Shown in pieces: positions 27,414 through 36,810 of a DNA stretch of 64,000 nt (the stretch's first letter is position 1; each line of letters opens with the position of its first letter). The translations under genes and the position numbers were made by a program. A model generated the notes under the pieces. It did no database searches and had not been told where the DNA came from. It worked only from the letters and a program-made list of their open reading frames with translations. The DNA is from Shinella sp. SUS2. Lineage in GTDB: Bacteria > Pseudomonadota > Alphaproteobacteria > Rhizobiales > Rhizobiaceae. The stretch is taken from contig NZ_KQ410724.1 in the NCBI RefSeq assembly GCF_001262505.1, positions 124,001-188,000 on the forward strand. The letters run 5' to 3'.

Positions 27414-29666
27414 ATGGGACAGAACACTTTGCCGCCGGATGGCGGAGACGACAATATCCTGCCGGTCGACCTCAAGGCGGCGCTGGAAGAGCGCTACCTT
27501 GCCTATGCGTTGTCGACCATCACGCAGCGCGCGCTGCCGGATGTGCGCGACGGCCTGAAGCCGGTGCACCGCCGCATCATCCATGCGATGAGCGAAATGG
27601 GCCTCAGGTCCAATTCCTCGTTCAAGAAATGCGCGCGTATCGTCGGCGACGTCATCGGTAAGTTCCACCCGCACGGCGACCAGTCGGTCTATGACGCGCT
27701 GGTGCGCCTCGCCCAGGATTTTTCGCAGCGCTATCCGATCGTCGACGGCCAGGGGAATTTCGGCAATATCGACGGCGACAACGCCGCCGCCTACCGATAC
27801 ACCGAAGCGCGCATGACCGAGGTCGCGACGCTGCTGCTCGAAGGCATCGACCAGGACGCCGTCGACTTCCGCAAGACCTACAACGAGGAGGACGAGGAGC
27901 CGATCGTCCTGCCGGGCGCCTTCCCGAACCTGCTTGCAAACGGTTCCTCCGGCATCGCCGTCGGCATGGCGACGTCGATCCCTTCGCACAACGTGCATGA
28001 ACTGTGCGACGCGGCGCTGCATCTCATCCGTCATCCGGATGCCGATGTCGAAAAGCTCACCGAGTTCGTGCTCGGCCCCGATCTTCCGACCGGCGGCATC
28101 ATCATCGACAGCCGCGAAAGCATCATCGAGGCCTACAAGACGGGACGCGGCGGTTTTCGTGTGCGTTCGAAGTGGGAGACGGAAGATCTCGGCCGCGGCG
28201 GCTACCAGATCGTCGTCACCGAAATTCCCTACCAGGTGCAGAAGTCGCGGCTGATCGAGAAGATCGCCGAGCTGCTCATCGCCCGCAAGCTGCCGCTGCT
28301 CGAGGATATCAGGGACGAATCGGCCGAAGACGTGCGAATCGTGCTGGTGCCGAAGAGCCGCACCGTCGATCCGACGATCCTGATGGAATCGCTCTTCAAG
28401 CTGTCGGAGCTGGAAAACCGCATTCCGCTCAACATGAACGTGCTCTCGATGGGGCGCGTGCCGAAGGTCATGGGCCTGAAGGACGTGCTCGTCGAGTGGC
28501 TCGCCCATCGGCGCGAGGTGCTCCAGCGCCGTTCGCGCCATCGCCTTGCCGCCATCGACCGCCGCCTCGAAATCCTCGGCGGTTATCTCGTCGCCTATCT
28601 CAACCTCGACGAGGTGATCCGCATCATCCGCGAGGAGGACGAGCCGAAGACCTCCCTGATGGAGACCTTCTCGCTCACCGACGTGCAGGCCGAGGCGATC
28701 CTCAACATGCGCCTGCGCTCGCTGCGCAAGCTGGAAGAATTCGAGATCCGCACCGAATTCGACACGCTGTCGAAGGAGAAGGCGGAGATCGAGGCGCTGC
28801 TTGCCTCCGACGAGAAGCAGTGGCAGACCGTCGCCTGGGAAATCGGCGAGGTCCGCAAGAAATTCGCCAAGGCCACCGAGATCGGCCGCCGCCGCACCCA
28901 GTTTGCCAGCGCTCCGGAGGCCGATGTCGAGGCCATCCAGCAGGCGATGATCGAGAAGGAGCCGGTTACGGTCGTCATCTCGGAAAAGGGCTGGATCCGC
29001 GCGTTGAAGGGACATATCGCCGATACGTCCGGCCTCCAGTTCAAGGAGGGCGACGCCCTGAAGGTGGCTTTCCCGGCGCAGACGACCGACAAGGTGCTGA
29101 TCATGACGACGGGCGGCAAGGTCTTCACGCTCGGCGCGGACAAGTTGCCCGGCGGTCGCGGCCATGGCGAGCCCTTGCGCATCATGGTCGACATGGAGAA
29201 CGACCAGGACGTGCTGACCGCCTTTGTGCATGACGCCTCGCGCAAGGTCATCGTCGCCTCGCAGGCCGGCAACGGTTTTGTCGTCGCCGAAACCGAGATG
29301 GTCGCCAACACCCGCAAGGGCAAGCAGGTGATGAATGTGGGCATGCCCGACGAGGCCAAGCTGGTGGTGCCGGTGCGCGGCGATCACGTCGCCGTTGTCG
29401 GCGAGAACCGCAAGATGCTGGTCTTCCCGCTGGCGCAGCTTCCCGAGATGTCGCGCGGCAAGGGCGTCCGCCTGCAGCGCTACAAGGACGGCGGCGTGTC
29501 GGATCTGCGCTGCTTCGCCATCGCCGACGGCCTCACCTGGGACGACAGCGCCGGCCGCAACTTCGTGCGCAGCAAGGACGAACTCGCCGAGTGGCTCGCC
29601 GACCGCGCCGGCGCCGGCCGCACTGTTCCCAAGGGTTTCCCGCGCAGCGGAAAGTTCAGCGGCTGA
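27414..29666 (+). CDS. parC: DNA topoisomerase IV subunit A
   Basis: A 750-residue type IIA topoisomerase subunit that, with ParE, decatenates daughter chromosomes. The N-terminus (YAMSTI-like [25 protein letters not shown]), the catalytic tyrosine in [10 protein letters not shown], and a C-terminal beta-pinwheel that is shorter than in GyrA and lacks a GyrA box all support ParC. The quinolone-resistance region reads [12 protein letters not shown], with Gln and Asp where E. coli ParC has Ser80 and Glu84. Its stop touches the stop of the convergent doc gene with no gap. Confidence 0.95.
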   Translation: MGQNTLPPDGGDDNILPVDLKAALEERYLAYALSTITQRALPDVRDGLKPVHRRIIHAMSEMGLRSNSSFKKCARIVGDVIGKFHPHGDQSVYDALVRLAQDFSQRYPIVDGQGNFGNIDGDNAAAYRYTEARMTEVATLLLEGIDQDAVDFRKTYNEEDEEPIVLPGAFPNLLANGSSGIAVGMATSIPSHNVHELCDAALHLIRHPDADVEKLTEFVLGPDLPTGGIIIDSRESIIEAYKTGRGGFRVRSKWETEDLGRGGYQIVVTEIPYQVQKSRLIEKIAELLIARKLPLLEDIRDESAEDVRIVLVPKSRTVDPTILMESLFKLSELENRIPLNMNVLSMGRVPKVMGLKDVLVEWLAHRREVLQRRSRHRLAAIDRRLEILGGYLVAYLNLDEVIRIIREEDEPKTSLMETFSLTDVQAEAILNMRLRSLRKLEEFEIRTEFDTLSKEKAEIEALLASDEKQWQTVAWEIGEVRKKFAKATEIGRRRTQFASAPEADVEAIQQAMIEKEPVTVVISEKGWIRALKGHIADTSGLQFKEGDALKVAFPAQTTDKVLIMTTGGKVFTLGADKLPGGRGHGEPLRIMVDMENDQDVLTAFVHDASRKVIVASQAGNGFVVAETEMVANTRKGKQVMNVGMPDEAKLVVPVRGDHVAVVGENRKMLVFPLAQLPEMSRGKGVRLQRYKDGGVSDLRCFAIADGLTWDDSAGRNFVRSKDELAEWLADRAGAGRTVPKGFPRSGKFSG

Positions 29667-30059
29667 TCAAACGGAATAGGGAAGGCTGACGTCGCGCAGG
29701 AAGCGCGTCGCGCCTTCCTCATCGATCTCGCCGGCTGCGACGGCGAGGACGAACGCGATGACATCGGCTTGTGATGCTTCGATCAAGAAACCGTTCAGCA
29801 TCAGAAATGTGAACGCGGCGAGGAAGCCGGTTCGCTTGTTCCCGTCTGAAAATGGACGGTTTTGTACAATACCGTACAGGTAGGCCGCGGCGAGTTCAAA
29901 AACATCGGGCTGACTATAGATGGCCTTGTTGATCGGGCGAGCTAACGCGGCTTCGAGGGCGTTCTCGTCCTTGAGGCCAGCCAGCCCGCCATGCTCGCGA
30001 AGCTGCTCATCACGCATGACCTCGACGGTTTGGCGCGAAAGCCATTTGATGTCCCTCAT
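29667..30059 (-). CDS. doc: Death-on-curing (Doc/Fic-fold) toxin of a toxin-antitoxin pair
   Basis: A 130-residue protein of the Doc family, small Fic-fold kinases that inactivate elongation factor Tu by phosphorylation. The Fic core motif is present as NRPFSDGNKRTG (about residues 67-78): the GNKR phosphate-binding part is intact, but the position of the usual catalytic His (HxFxDGNKR) is Arg. It overlaps the antitoxin gene by 4 bases (ATGA). Whether the Arg abolishes activity is not known. Confidence 0.88.
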   Translation of the reverse strand: MRDIKWLSRQTVEVMRDEQLREHGGLAGLKDENALEAALARPINKAIYSQPDVFELAAAYLYGIVQNRPFSDGNKRTGFLAAFTFLMLNGFLIEASQADVIAFVLAVAAGEIDEEGATRFLRDVSLPYSV

Positions 30060-30277
30060 TTGGCGAGTTCGCGCAGGGCGACGCGATATTTCTCCATGCC
30101 GCGGCGAGCGGCCTTCAACTGTTCCGCAAGGTCGGTATTTTGCGGGACCAGCTTGATCTTGCCGTCCTCCTCAGAAAGGATCAGTTCATCGCCAGCCTTG
30201 ACACCCATACGGTCAAGGACGTCTTTCGGGATGATTATGCCCTCGGAATTGCCGATCTTGCGAATAGTGATGTTCAT
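30056..30277 (-). CDS. AbrB/MazE-type antitoxin
   Basis: A 73-residue protein with an N-terminal SpoVT/AbrB swapped-hairpin DNA-binding domain (MNITIRKIGNSEGIIIPKDVLDRMGVKAGDELILSEEDGK) and a basic C-terminal tail that would bind and neutralise the downstream Doc toxin. AbrB-type antitoxins paired with Doc are a known type II arrangement. The start at 30277 gives the conserved MNITIRKIGNS; an upstream in-frame start adds 15 residues through the operator and is unlikely. The palindromic box at 30288-30306 is just upstream. Confidence 0.9.
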   Translation of the reverse strand: MNITIRKIGNSEGIIIPKDVLDRMGVKAGDELILSEEDGKIKLVPQNTDLAEQLKAARRGMEKYRVALRELAK

Positions 30278-30287
30278 GGTGCACTTT

Positions 30288-30306
30288 GTTATAACCGAGT
30301 TATAAC
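30288..30306. promoter_or_regulatory. Operator of the toxin-antitoxin pair
   Basis: GTTATAAC-CGA-GTTATAAC: two copies of a self-palindromic 8-mer spaced by 3 bases, 11 bases before the antitoxin start codon. Its location fits autoregulation by the AbrB-type antitoxin, and the TATAAC element could also be the -10 box. Confidence 0.65.
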
Positions 30307-30328
30307 ACGGCTCGCCCCTCACTTCAAT

Positions 30329-31243
30329 TTACCCCGCAGACGGAAGCTCAACCGCGGCATCCCTCTCCGCAGCGCGGGCCCTGGAGCGCAGCTGCCACAG
30401 CGAGTGGGCGAGCAGTGCGAGGATGAGGATCGTGCCGCCGATCAGGGTTTGCGTGGTGGGGGTTTCGGCAAAGGCGACCCAGACCCAGATGGGGGCGAGC
30501 ACCGTTTCGACGAGATAGAACATGCCGACTTCCGGGGCGGAAAGGTAGCGCGGGCCGGTTGCAAGACACCAGAAGGCGAGGGGGAGGAGCACGAGGCCGT
30601 TGAGGAGGATATAGACCGGCTCGGCGATCGAAAGGCCGCCGGGCGGCAGAAAGAACAGCGCAACGACGCCCGAGAGCACGGCGGCAACGAGCGGAACGAA
30701 GCCCATGTCGGCCTTGCTCCTGCGGCTGAGTGTCAAGGAGGTCGCCAGCACCAGCGCCGAGCAGAGGGCCATGGCGTCGCCGAAGAGGTTTCCGCTCGAA
30801 AGCCCGTCATGCACGATCAAAAGCACGCCCGCGACCATGGCGGCCATGGTGAGCAGCGTGGCGTTGCTCGGGCGCTCGCCGAGGAAGATCCAGGAGAGGA
30901 TGGCGGCGAACATCGACGTGAAGGCGAGGATGAAGACGACATTGGCCGTCGTCGTGTTGAACACCGCCAGCATGAAGGTCAGCCCGTTGATGCCGTAGCA
31001 CAGGCCGATCAGCAGGCCGATGCGCCCGGGAACGAGCACCGTCCTGCGGCGCAGGACGAAGTTCAGACCGGCCCAGAGCGCGATCGCCACAACAAAAACC
31101 GAGATATTCCGCACGGCGACCATCGACCAGACGTCGCCGCCGGCGGCGCGGATCAGCGGAATGTCGAAGGAGAGGGCGAGGCCGCCGATGGCGGTGATGA
31201 GAAGACCCTTGCGGTGAAGGGCGGGATCGCTTGTCGAGGGCAC
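30329..31243 (-). CDS. EamA/DMT family transporter
   Basis: A 304-residue integral membrane protein with ten predicted transmembrane helices arranged as two EamA repeats (each about 140 residues), typical of drug/metabolite transporters that export amino acids or other small metabolites. Substrate unknown. It starts at 31243 and stands alone between ate and the toxin-antitoxin pair. Confidence 0.88.
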   Translation of the reverse strand: MPSTSDPALHRKGLLITAIGGLALSFDIPLIRAAGGDVWSMVAVRNISVFVVAIALWAGLNFVLRRRTVLVPGRIGLLIGLCYGINGLTFMLAVFNTTTANVVFILAFTSMFAAILSWIFLGERPSNATLLTMAAMVAGVLLIVHDGLSSGNLFGDAMALCSALVLATSLTLSRRSKADMGFVPLVAAVLSGVVALFFLPPGGLSIAEPVYILLNGLVLLPLAFWCLATGPRYLSAPEVGMFYLVETVLAPIWVWVAFAETPTTQTLIGGTILILALLAHSLWQLRSRARAAERDAAVELPSAG

Positions 31244-31321
31244 GGCGGGACCGGGTTTAGAAGCTGGAAAGGCGTTGAATACAATGTTTCTGGAGCAGGT
31301 CGGGCTTTCGCCGATATGGCT

Positions 31322-32086
31322 TCAGGTATCGTTGGTCTCGCCGTCATAGCGCTCCCAGCCGCGTGGCATCAGGTGTTCCTGCGGCAGAAACTTCGTCTTG
31401 TAGTCCATCTTGCGCGATCCCTTGACCCAGTAGCCGAGATAGACATGCGGCAGGCCGAGCATTCTGGCGCGGCGGATGTGGTCGAGAATCATGAAGGTGC
31501 CGAGGGAGCGGTCCGCCACCTCGGGATTGTAGAAGGAATAGACCATGGACAGGCCGTCGCCCATGCGGTCCGTCAGCGCCACGGCGAGCAATTCGCCCTG
31601 CGGCCGTTCCTTCAGACCCGAGCCTTCCTCGCGCAGGCGGTATTCGATGATCTTGGTGTGCACATGGGTGTCCTCCACCATCATCGCATAGTCGAGCACC
31701 GACATGTCGGACATGCCGCCCTTCTGGTGGCGGGCATCGAGATAATGGCGGAAGAGGGAGTATTGCTCGCTGGAGGGCTCGGCCGGATATTCGTGCGAAA
31801 TGAGATCGGCGTTGGCGGCCAGCACCTTGCGCATCGAGCGGCGCGGTTCGAACTCATTGACGAGGATGCGCACGGAAATACAGGCGCGGCAGGTCTCGCA
31901 GGCAGGTCTATAGGCGATGTTCTGCGAGCGGCGAAACCCGCCCTGCGTCAGGAGGTCGTTCAGTTCCGGCGCACGCTCGCCCACCAGATGGGTAAACACC
32001 TTCCTCTCCATCTCCTGCGGCAGATAGGGACAGGCCGCCGGCGCGGTGAGATAGAATTGCGGAGAGGGTGTTGCCTGCGTATTCAT
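31322..32086 (-). CDS. bpt: Aspartate/glutamate arginyl- or leucyltransferase (ATE/Bpt family)
   Basis: A 254-residue aminoacyl-tRNA-protein transferase that adds Leu (bacterial Bpt type) or Arg to N-terminal Asp/Glu of proteins, marking them for ClpAP degradation by the N-degron pathway. The N-terminal cysteine pairs CETCRAC and the C-terminal [19 protein letters not shown] region are conserved. The start at 32086 ([13 protein letters not shown]) suits the family; 11 extra residues upstream are possible. The order ate, RDD, hemB is conserved in rhizobia. Confidence 0.92.
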   Translation of the reverse strand: MNTQATPSPQFYLTAPAACPYLPQEMERKVFTHLVGERAPELNDLLTQGGFRRSQNIAYRPACETCRACISVRILVNEFEPRRSMRKVLAANADLISHEYPAEPSSEQYSLFRHYLDARHQKGGMSDMSVLDYAMMVEDTHVHTKIIEYRLREEGSGLKERPQGELLAVALTDRMGDGLSMVYSFYNPEVADRSLGTFMILDHIRRARMLGLPHVYLGYWVKGSRKMDYKTKFLPQEHLMPRGWERYDGETNDT

Positions 32087-32230
32087 CGGCCGTGGGGCGA
32101 CTCCGTCGCTGTGTGACACTTCTATGCCAATACCATGGCCTAGTTCAAAAAAAGGTCAACTGGGGCGCGACCCTTCCGGCCGGAATCGACCGGGACAACG
32201 GATCGCGCGCGCGGTGAGGGCGCCTCGTCC

Positions 32231-32695
32231 TCAGTAACGGTCCCGGCGCACCACCACGGTGCCAAGCAGGAGGTCGTGCAACAGGCGGCCACGGTCGGTG
32301 AAGAGGCCGACGAGCACGATGAACGGCGTCAGAAGCGCGTTGCCGATCCAGAACAGCACGAGATGCACGATTGCCGTCAGGAAGTCGATCGGGCGCCCAT
32401 CCACACGGGCAAGTGCGAGGCCCATCACGTTCATGCCTGCGCTCGCCTGGCTCGGGCCGCCCATCGTCAGGCCGAAATAGAGCATGGCGACAATGGCGAA
32501 GAGCGCCGGATAGAGGAAGAAGCCGAGGCCGAGTGTCAGGATGCCGAGGAAGAACACGATCACGGCGGCCGGGATCCAGAGCAGGGCGACGATCGCATAG
32601 TCGATCAGAAACGCAAAAATCCGGCGCGACAGCACGCCGCGATAGGCCTGCCAGTCCGTCGTCGGAACCCGCGTTTCGTTGAAGTCGGCGCTCAT
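32231..32695 (-). CDS. RDD family membrane protein
   Basis: A 154-residue protein with three to four transmembrane helices. The RDD domain signature residues (RRIFAFLIDYAIVALLW: Arg and Asp in helix 1; later GRLLHDLLLGTVVV) are present. RDD proteins are suggested to be transporters or membrane accessory factors; no specific role can be given here. The start at 32695 gives a short cytoplasmic N-terminus; a longer frame upstream runs through the RIME repeat and is not coding. Confidence 0.87.
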   Translation of the reverse strand: MSADFNETRVPTTDWQAYRGVLSRRIFAFLIDYAIVALLWIPAAVIVFFLGILTLGLGFFLYPALFAIVAMLYFGLTMGGPSQASAGMNVMGLALARVDGRPIDFLTAIVHLVLFWIGNALLTPFIVLVGLFTDRGRLLHDLLLGTVVVRRDRY

Positions 32696-32778
32696 CTCAT
32701 TGTCTCCCGAATGGAACATGCTTGTTATATGGGGAGGCTCTTGGGGGAAAACAACGGTGATTGGGGTTGGGGGCGTAT

Positions 32779-32917
32779 GCCCTTCATCCGGCCTGCCGGC
32801 CACCTTCTCCCCGCAAGCGGGGCGAGGGGGATATGCCGCGCCGTTTTCCGAACTCTCTGCCGTAGAGTTGGGCACGTCCCCTCTCCACGCTTGCGGGGAG
32901 AGGGTTAGGGGAGGGGC
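32779..32917 (-). repeat. RIME-type intergenic mosaic element, copy 3, inverted
   Basis: Inverted relative to copies 1 and 2: it opens GCCCTTCATCCGG and closes GGGTTAGGGGAGGGGC, with two hairpins (TCTCCCCGCAAGCGGGGCGA and TCTCCACGCTTGCGGGGAGA). It lies between hemB and the RDD gene, both leftward. Confidence 0.85.
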
Positions 32918-32927
32918 AAATCGGATT

Positions 32928-33944
32928 TCAGCCCTTGCGGGCGAGATGCCGCGCCACGTCCATCGCAAAGTACGTCAGGATGCCGTCACACCCCGCGCGC
33001 TTGAACGCCAGGAGGGTCTCCAGCATCACGCGTTCGCCGTCGATCCAGCCGTTCATCGCGGCGGCCTTGATCTGGCTGTACTCGCCCGAGACCTGATAGG
33101 CGAAGACCGGAAGACCGAAGGCCTCCTTCATGCGCCAACAGATATCGAGATAGGGAAGGCCGGGCTTGACCATCAGCATGTCGGCGCCTTCCTCCACGTC
33201 GAGCGCCGCATCGCGGATCGCCTCCGTGCCGTTGGCCGGGTCGATGTAGTAGGTCTTCTTGTCGCCCTTCAGGAGGCCGCCGGTGCCGATCGCGTCGCGG
33301 TACGGGCCGTAGAAGGCGGAAGCGAACTTCGTTGCATAGGACATGACGCCGACATCCTGGTGGCCGGCGGCGTCGAGCGCCTGGCGGATGACGCCGATGC
33401 GGCCGTCCATCATTTCCGACGGCGCGATGATGTCGGAGCCCGCATCGGCCTGGATGACCGCGGCGCGCGCCACAAGTTCGACCGTCTCGTCGTTGACGAT
33501 GACGTCGCCGCGCAGCACGCCGTCATGGCCGTGGCTGGTGAAGGGGTCGAGCGCGACGTCGGTGATGACGCCGATATTGGGCACGGCCTTCTTGATGGCG
33601 CGCGTCGCGGCGTTGATGAGGTTGTCGGCCGCAAGGCTGTTCGAGCCGGTCTCGTCGCGCAGGTGCATCTCGATGTTCGGGAAGGTGGCGATGGCGGGAA
33701 TGCCGAGATCTGCGGCTTCCTTTGCCGCTTCCACCAGCCTGTCGACGCTCATGCGGTTGACGCCGGGCATGGCGGTGACGGGGTCGATGACATTCTCGCC
33801 GGGCACCACGAAGACCGGCCAGATGAGATCGTCGACCGTCAGACGGTTTTCCTGGACCAGCCGGCGCGTCCAGTCGGCCTTCCGGTTGCGCCGCATGCGG
33901 CGGTGGCCGGTGATCTCGTCGACGATGTTCCTGCTGCCGGTCAT
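32928..33944 (-). CDS. hemB: Delta-aminolevulinic acid dehydratase (porphobilinogen synthase)
   Basis: A 338-residue enzyme that condenses two 5-aminolevulinate molecules to porphobilinogen for heme, cobalamin and other tetrapyrroles. The active-site lysines lie in YATKFASAFYGPYRDA and in MLMVKPGLPYLD; the aspartate-rich metal site typical of Mg-dependent proteobacterial enzymes replaces the cysteines of zinc enzymes (DVALDPFTSHGHDG). The start at 33944 gives the rhizobial N-terminus. Divergent from the DUF6163 gene. Confidence 0.96.
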   Translation of the reverse strand: MTGSRNIVDEITGHRRMRRNRKADWTRRLVQENRLTVDDLIWPVFVVPGENVIDPVTAMPGVNRMSVDRLVEAAKEAADLGIPAIATFPNIEMHLRDETGSNSLAADNLINAATRAIKKAVPNIGVITDVALDPFTSHGHDGVLRGDVIVNDETVELVARAAVIQADAGSDIIAPSEMMDGRIGVIRQALDAAGHQDVGVMSYATKFASAFYGPYRDAIGTGGLLKGDKKTYYIDPANGTEAIRDAALDVEEGADMLMVKPGLPYLDICWRMKEAFGLPVFAYQVSGEYSQIKAAAMNGWIDGERVMLETLLAFKRAGCDGILTYFAMDVARHLARKG

Positions 33945-34098
33945 GATGCCATTTCCTTGCGTGGGCCCGTTTTCGCCTCCTTATCATGCTGCATGCGTCA
34001 ATCAAATCGCCAGCGATACGGGGACGTGCGGCATATGGCCGTGCATGATCGCGGTTACGGGCTTTATGCCGGCCGGCCTTGCCCTTACTGTCCGCGCC

Positions 34099-34536
34099 AT
34101 GGTTGCTGATTCTGCAAAGGGCCCGAGGCCCAGCCTGACCGAGACGCTGTTCGCGCTGTTCCTGCGGCTGGTGGCGGTCGGCTCGTTGTGGTTCGCGCTG
34201 CAGTACTGGGCGATGCTGACGGGCTTCTCCTTCGGCGGGCAGGGGCGTTTCGACCTGCTGCCGCCGGCCTGGAAGGCGGCCTACACGGCGCTCGCCGTGC
34301 TGTTTCCCGTCGCGGCCGTCGGCCTCTGGCTCCTCGTCTCCTGGGGGCCGGTGATCTGGCTCATCGCGGCCGCCACCGAGATCGCCATGCACGAGGTCTA
34401 TCCCTCGACCTTCGGCGTCAACCGGCTGCTGGTTCTGACCCACGGTGCTATCGCGCTTGTCTTCGTTCTTTTCCGCGTCGCGCTCTTCGTCCAGCGCCGC
34501 CGGCAGGCCCGCACGGTAAGAACTGATTCACCCTGA
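34099..34536 (+). CDS. DUF6163-type membrane protein
   Basis: A 145-residue protein with about four transmembrane helices (around residues 15-40, 55-80, 82-100 and 112-132). It matches in size and position the DUF6163 proteins found between hemB and ldtR in Rhizobiaceae. Function unknown. The start at 34099 (MVADSAKGPRPSLTETLF) is chosen because upstream codons are antisense to hemB. Confidence 0.8.
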   Translation: MVADSAKGPRPSLTETLFALFLRLVAVGSLWFALQYWAMLTGFSFGGQGRFDLLPPAWKAAYTALAVLFPVAAVGLWLLVSWGPVIWLIAAATEIAMHEVYPSTFGVNRLLVLTHGAIALVFVLFRVALFVQRRRQARTVRTDSP

Positions 34537-34666
34537 GACAGAGTCGCCTTCCGGTAAGGCGCTGTTAAGGCTGCGGTTTAAGTAGAATTTTAGATGCATT
34601 CGTTAGGTTCTCACTCAAGGCGGGAAAACAAACCACACCGCCAAACAAAACAGTGAGGCAGAAACC

Positions 34667-35179
34667 ATGAACACCAAGATGAAGCCGCAGCAGGCCCCCG
34701 TCGTCGACCCGCAGGAAGACGCGATCCGCAATCTCTACCTGGAATCCCTCCACCTCGTCGAGCGTCTGCACCGTCGTCTGCTCGACGTCATCAAGGACGA
34801 GTTCGACCGCGCCGGCCGCTCGGATGTCAACGCCGTCCAGGCGCTGCTCCTCTTCAACATCGGCAATTCGGAACTGACGGCAGGCGAGCTGCGCAGCCGC
34901 GGCTATTATCTCGGCTCGAACGTTTCCTACAACGTCAAGAAGCTGGTCGACCTCGGCTTCATCAACCACCAGCGTTCGCGCGTCGATCGTCGCTCCGTCC
35001 GCATCAGCCTGACGGAAAGCGGCCAGGAAATCGCCGAGACCGTGGCAAAGCTCTATGAGCGCCATATCGGTTCGATCCAGAAGGTCGGCGGTATCGGCGA
35101 AGGCGAGTTCAACCAGATGAACAAGCTGCTCCAGCGCCTCGATCGCTTCTGGAACGACTCGATCCTCTACCGCCTGTAA
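34667..35179 (+). CDS. ldtR: MarR-family transcriptional regulator LdtR
   Basis: A 170-residue winged-helix regulator. The recognition region is LTAGELRSRGYYLGSNVSYNVKKLVDLGFI, followed by the wing NHQRSRVDRRSVRISLT. The sequence and its neighbour match LdtR of Liberibacter and Sinorhizobium, which controls an L,D-transpeptidase gene and osmotic tolerance. The target gene ldtP lies next downstream (35466). A terminator follows ldtR, so the two are separately transcribed. Confidence 0.92.
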   Translation: MNTKMKPQQAPVVDPQEDAIRNLYLESLHLVERLHRRLLDVIKDEFDRAGRSDVNAVQALLLFNIGNSELTAGELRSRGYYLGSNVSYNVKKLVDLGFINHQRSRVDRRSVRISLTESGQEIAETVAKLYERHIGSIQKVGGIGEGEFNQMNKLLQRLDRFWNDSILYRL

Positions 35180-35208
35180 GTCCGGGCGCCGTTTTCGACC
35201 TCCTCCAT

Positions 35209-35243
35209 AAAAGCCGGCCGCGTCCCCTGCGCGTCCGGCTTTT
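35209..35243 (+). terminator. Intrinsic terminator after ldtR
   Basis: Stem AAAAGCCGG / CCGGCTTTT extended inside by CGCG pairs, 30 bases after the stop. The rest of the 286-base gap before ldtP shows no gene and probably holds the ldtP promoter. Confidence 0.8.
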
Positions 35244-35465
35244 CACGTTTTCGTGCGGGGGGTTAGGGTGACGTGTGCCTGCCGAGACACGAATTGGCCA
35301 TATTGCTATGACACCCGGAAACTGGGCTAAGGTATGCGCGGGCGGCAGGGCCGGTTTGCGTTTGTTAACCCTGTTCGTGATAGCTGCATCGGGTATGGAC
35401 CCTTGAGGTCACCGTGCCGCGTGCACCTCGCCGCCTTCAGCGGCGCTCAGGAGATGGTAGGATAA

Positions 35466-36788
35466 ATGTCTCGCAAAACCGGATTTGATGTGTTCTCGCG
35501 CCGCGCATTCCTGCGCTCTGCCGCAACCTTCGGCGCCGCCGCCGTGGCCGGTCAGGCGCTCGCCCAGACAGCGCTCGACGACATCCTCAATGCTCCGCGC
35601 CGCGGCAACTGGGACGACCAGTTTGACGCAGAGGCATCGCGCACCGCGACCGCCGTCGTCTCCAACAATCCGATCTTCGGCTCCGGCACCACGGGCTATC
35701 TCCAGCAGGCGATCGTCGATTACCAGAACATCGTCTCGAACGGCGGCTGGCCGACGGTCAACACGCAGCAGAAGATGGAGATGGGCGTCGCCGATCCCGC
35801 CGTGCAGCAGCTGCGTCAGCGCCTGATCATCTCCGGCGACCTGCCGCGTTCCGCCGGCACGAACGGTGCCTTCGATTCCTATGTGGACGGCGCCGTCAAG
35901 CGCTTCCAGGCGCGCCATGGCCTGCCGGCCGACGGTGCCGTCGGCGAGTACACGCTGAAGGCGCTGAATGTCCCGGCCGTCACGCGCCTCGGCCAGCTTC
36001 AGACCAACCTCGTGCGCCTGCAGGCCATGTCGGGCGACCTCGGCCGCCGCTATGTCATGGTCAATATCCCGGCCGCCTATATCGAGGCTGTCGAGAACGG
36101 CCGCGTTGCCTCGCGCCACACCGCCATCGTCGGCAAGATCGACCGCCAGTCGCCGGTGCTGAACTCCAAGATCTATGAGGTGATCCTCAACCCCTACTGG
36201 ACCGCGCCGCGCTCGATCATCCAGAAGGATATCATGCCGCTGATGCGCAAGGATCCGACGTACCTCTCGCGCAACTCGATCCGCCTCTTCGACGGCAACG
36301 GCGGCGAAGTCTCGCCGGAAACGGTTGACTGGAACGCCGAGAAGGCGCCGAACCTGATGTTCCGTCAGGACCCGGGCAAGATCAACGCGATGTCCTCGAC
36401 GAAGATCAACTTCCACAACGAGCATCAGGTCTACATGCACGACACGCCGCAGCAGGGCCTGTTCAACAAGCTGATGCGCTTCGAATCGTCCGGCTGCGTG
36501 CGCGTGCAGAACGTGCGCGACCTTTCGGTCTGGCTGCTGAAGGATACGGCCGGCTGGTCGCGCTCGCAGATGGAGGCGACGATCAAGAGCGGCGTCAACA
36601 CGCCGATCAAGTTGGCGGAAGAAGTGCCTGTCTTCTTCACCTACATCACCGCCTGGTCGGCCAAGGACCGCGTCGTGCAGTTCCGCGACGACATCTACCA
36701 GAAGGACGGCGCCACCGAGCTCGCCCTCCAGACCAACTACAACCAGGAAGGCGGCCAGGCCGTCGACAGCGACCTTCTGCCGCAATAA
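35466..36788 (+). CDS. ldtP: L,D-transpeptidase (YkuD domain), probable LdtR target
   Basis: A 440-residue periplasmic enzyme that forms 3-3 cross-links in peptidoglycan or attaches proteins to it. The N-terminus has a Tat-type signal (SRRAFLRSAATFGAAAVAG, cleavage near AQ). A peptidoglycan-binding domain sits around residues 110-170 (VDGAVKRFQARHGLPADGAVGEYTLKAL). The YkuD domain follows, with YMHDTP and the catalytic Cys344 in SSGCVRV. It matches the LdtP regulated by LdtR. Confidence 0.93.
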   Translation: MSRKTGFDVFSRRAFLRSAATFGAAAVAGQALAQTALDDILNAPRRGNWDDQFDAEASRTATAVVSNNPIFGSGTTGYLQQAIVDYQNIVSNGGWPTVNTQQKMEMGVADPAVQQLRQRLIISGDLPRSAGTNGAFDSYVDGAVKRFQARHGLPADGAVGEYTLKALNVPAVTRLGQLQTNLVRLQAMSGDLGRRYVMVNIPAAYIEAVENGRVASRHTAIVGKIDRQSPVLNSKIYEVILNPYWTAPRSIIQKDIMPLMRKDPTYLSRNSIRLFDGNGGEVSPETVDWNAEKAPNLMFRQDPGKINAMSSTKINFHNEHQVYMHDTPQQGLFNKLMRFESSGCVRVQNVRDLSVWLLKDTAGWSRSQMEATIKSGVNTPIKLAEEVPVFFTYITAWSAKDRVVQFRDDIYQKDGATELALQTNYNQEGGQAVDSDLLPQ

Positions 36789-36810
36789 GGCAATTTGTCT
36801 GACTTTTGCG

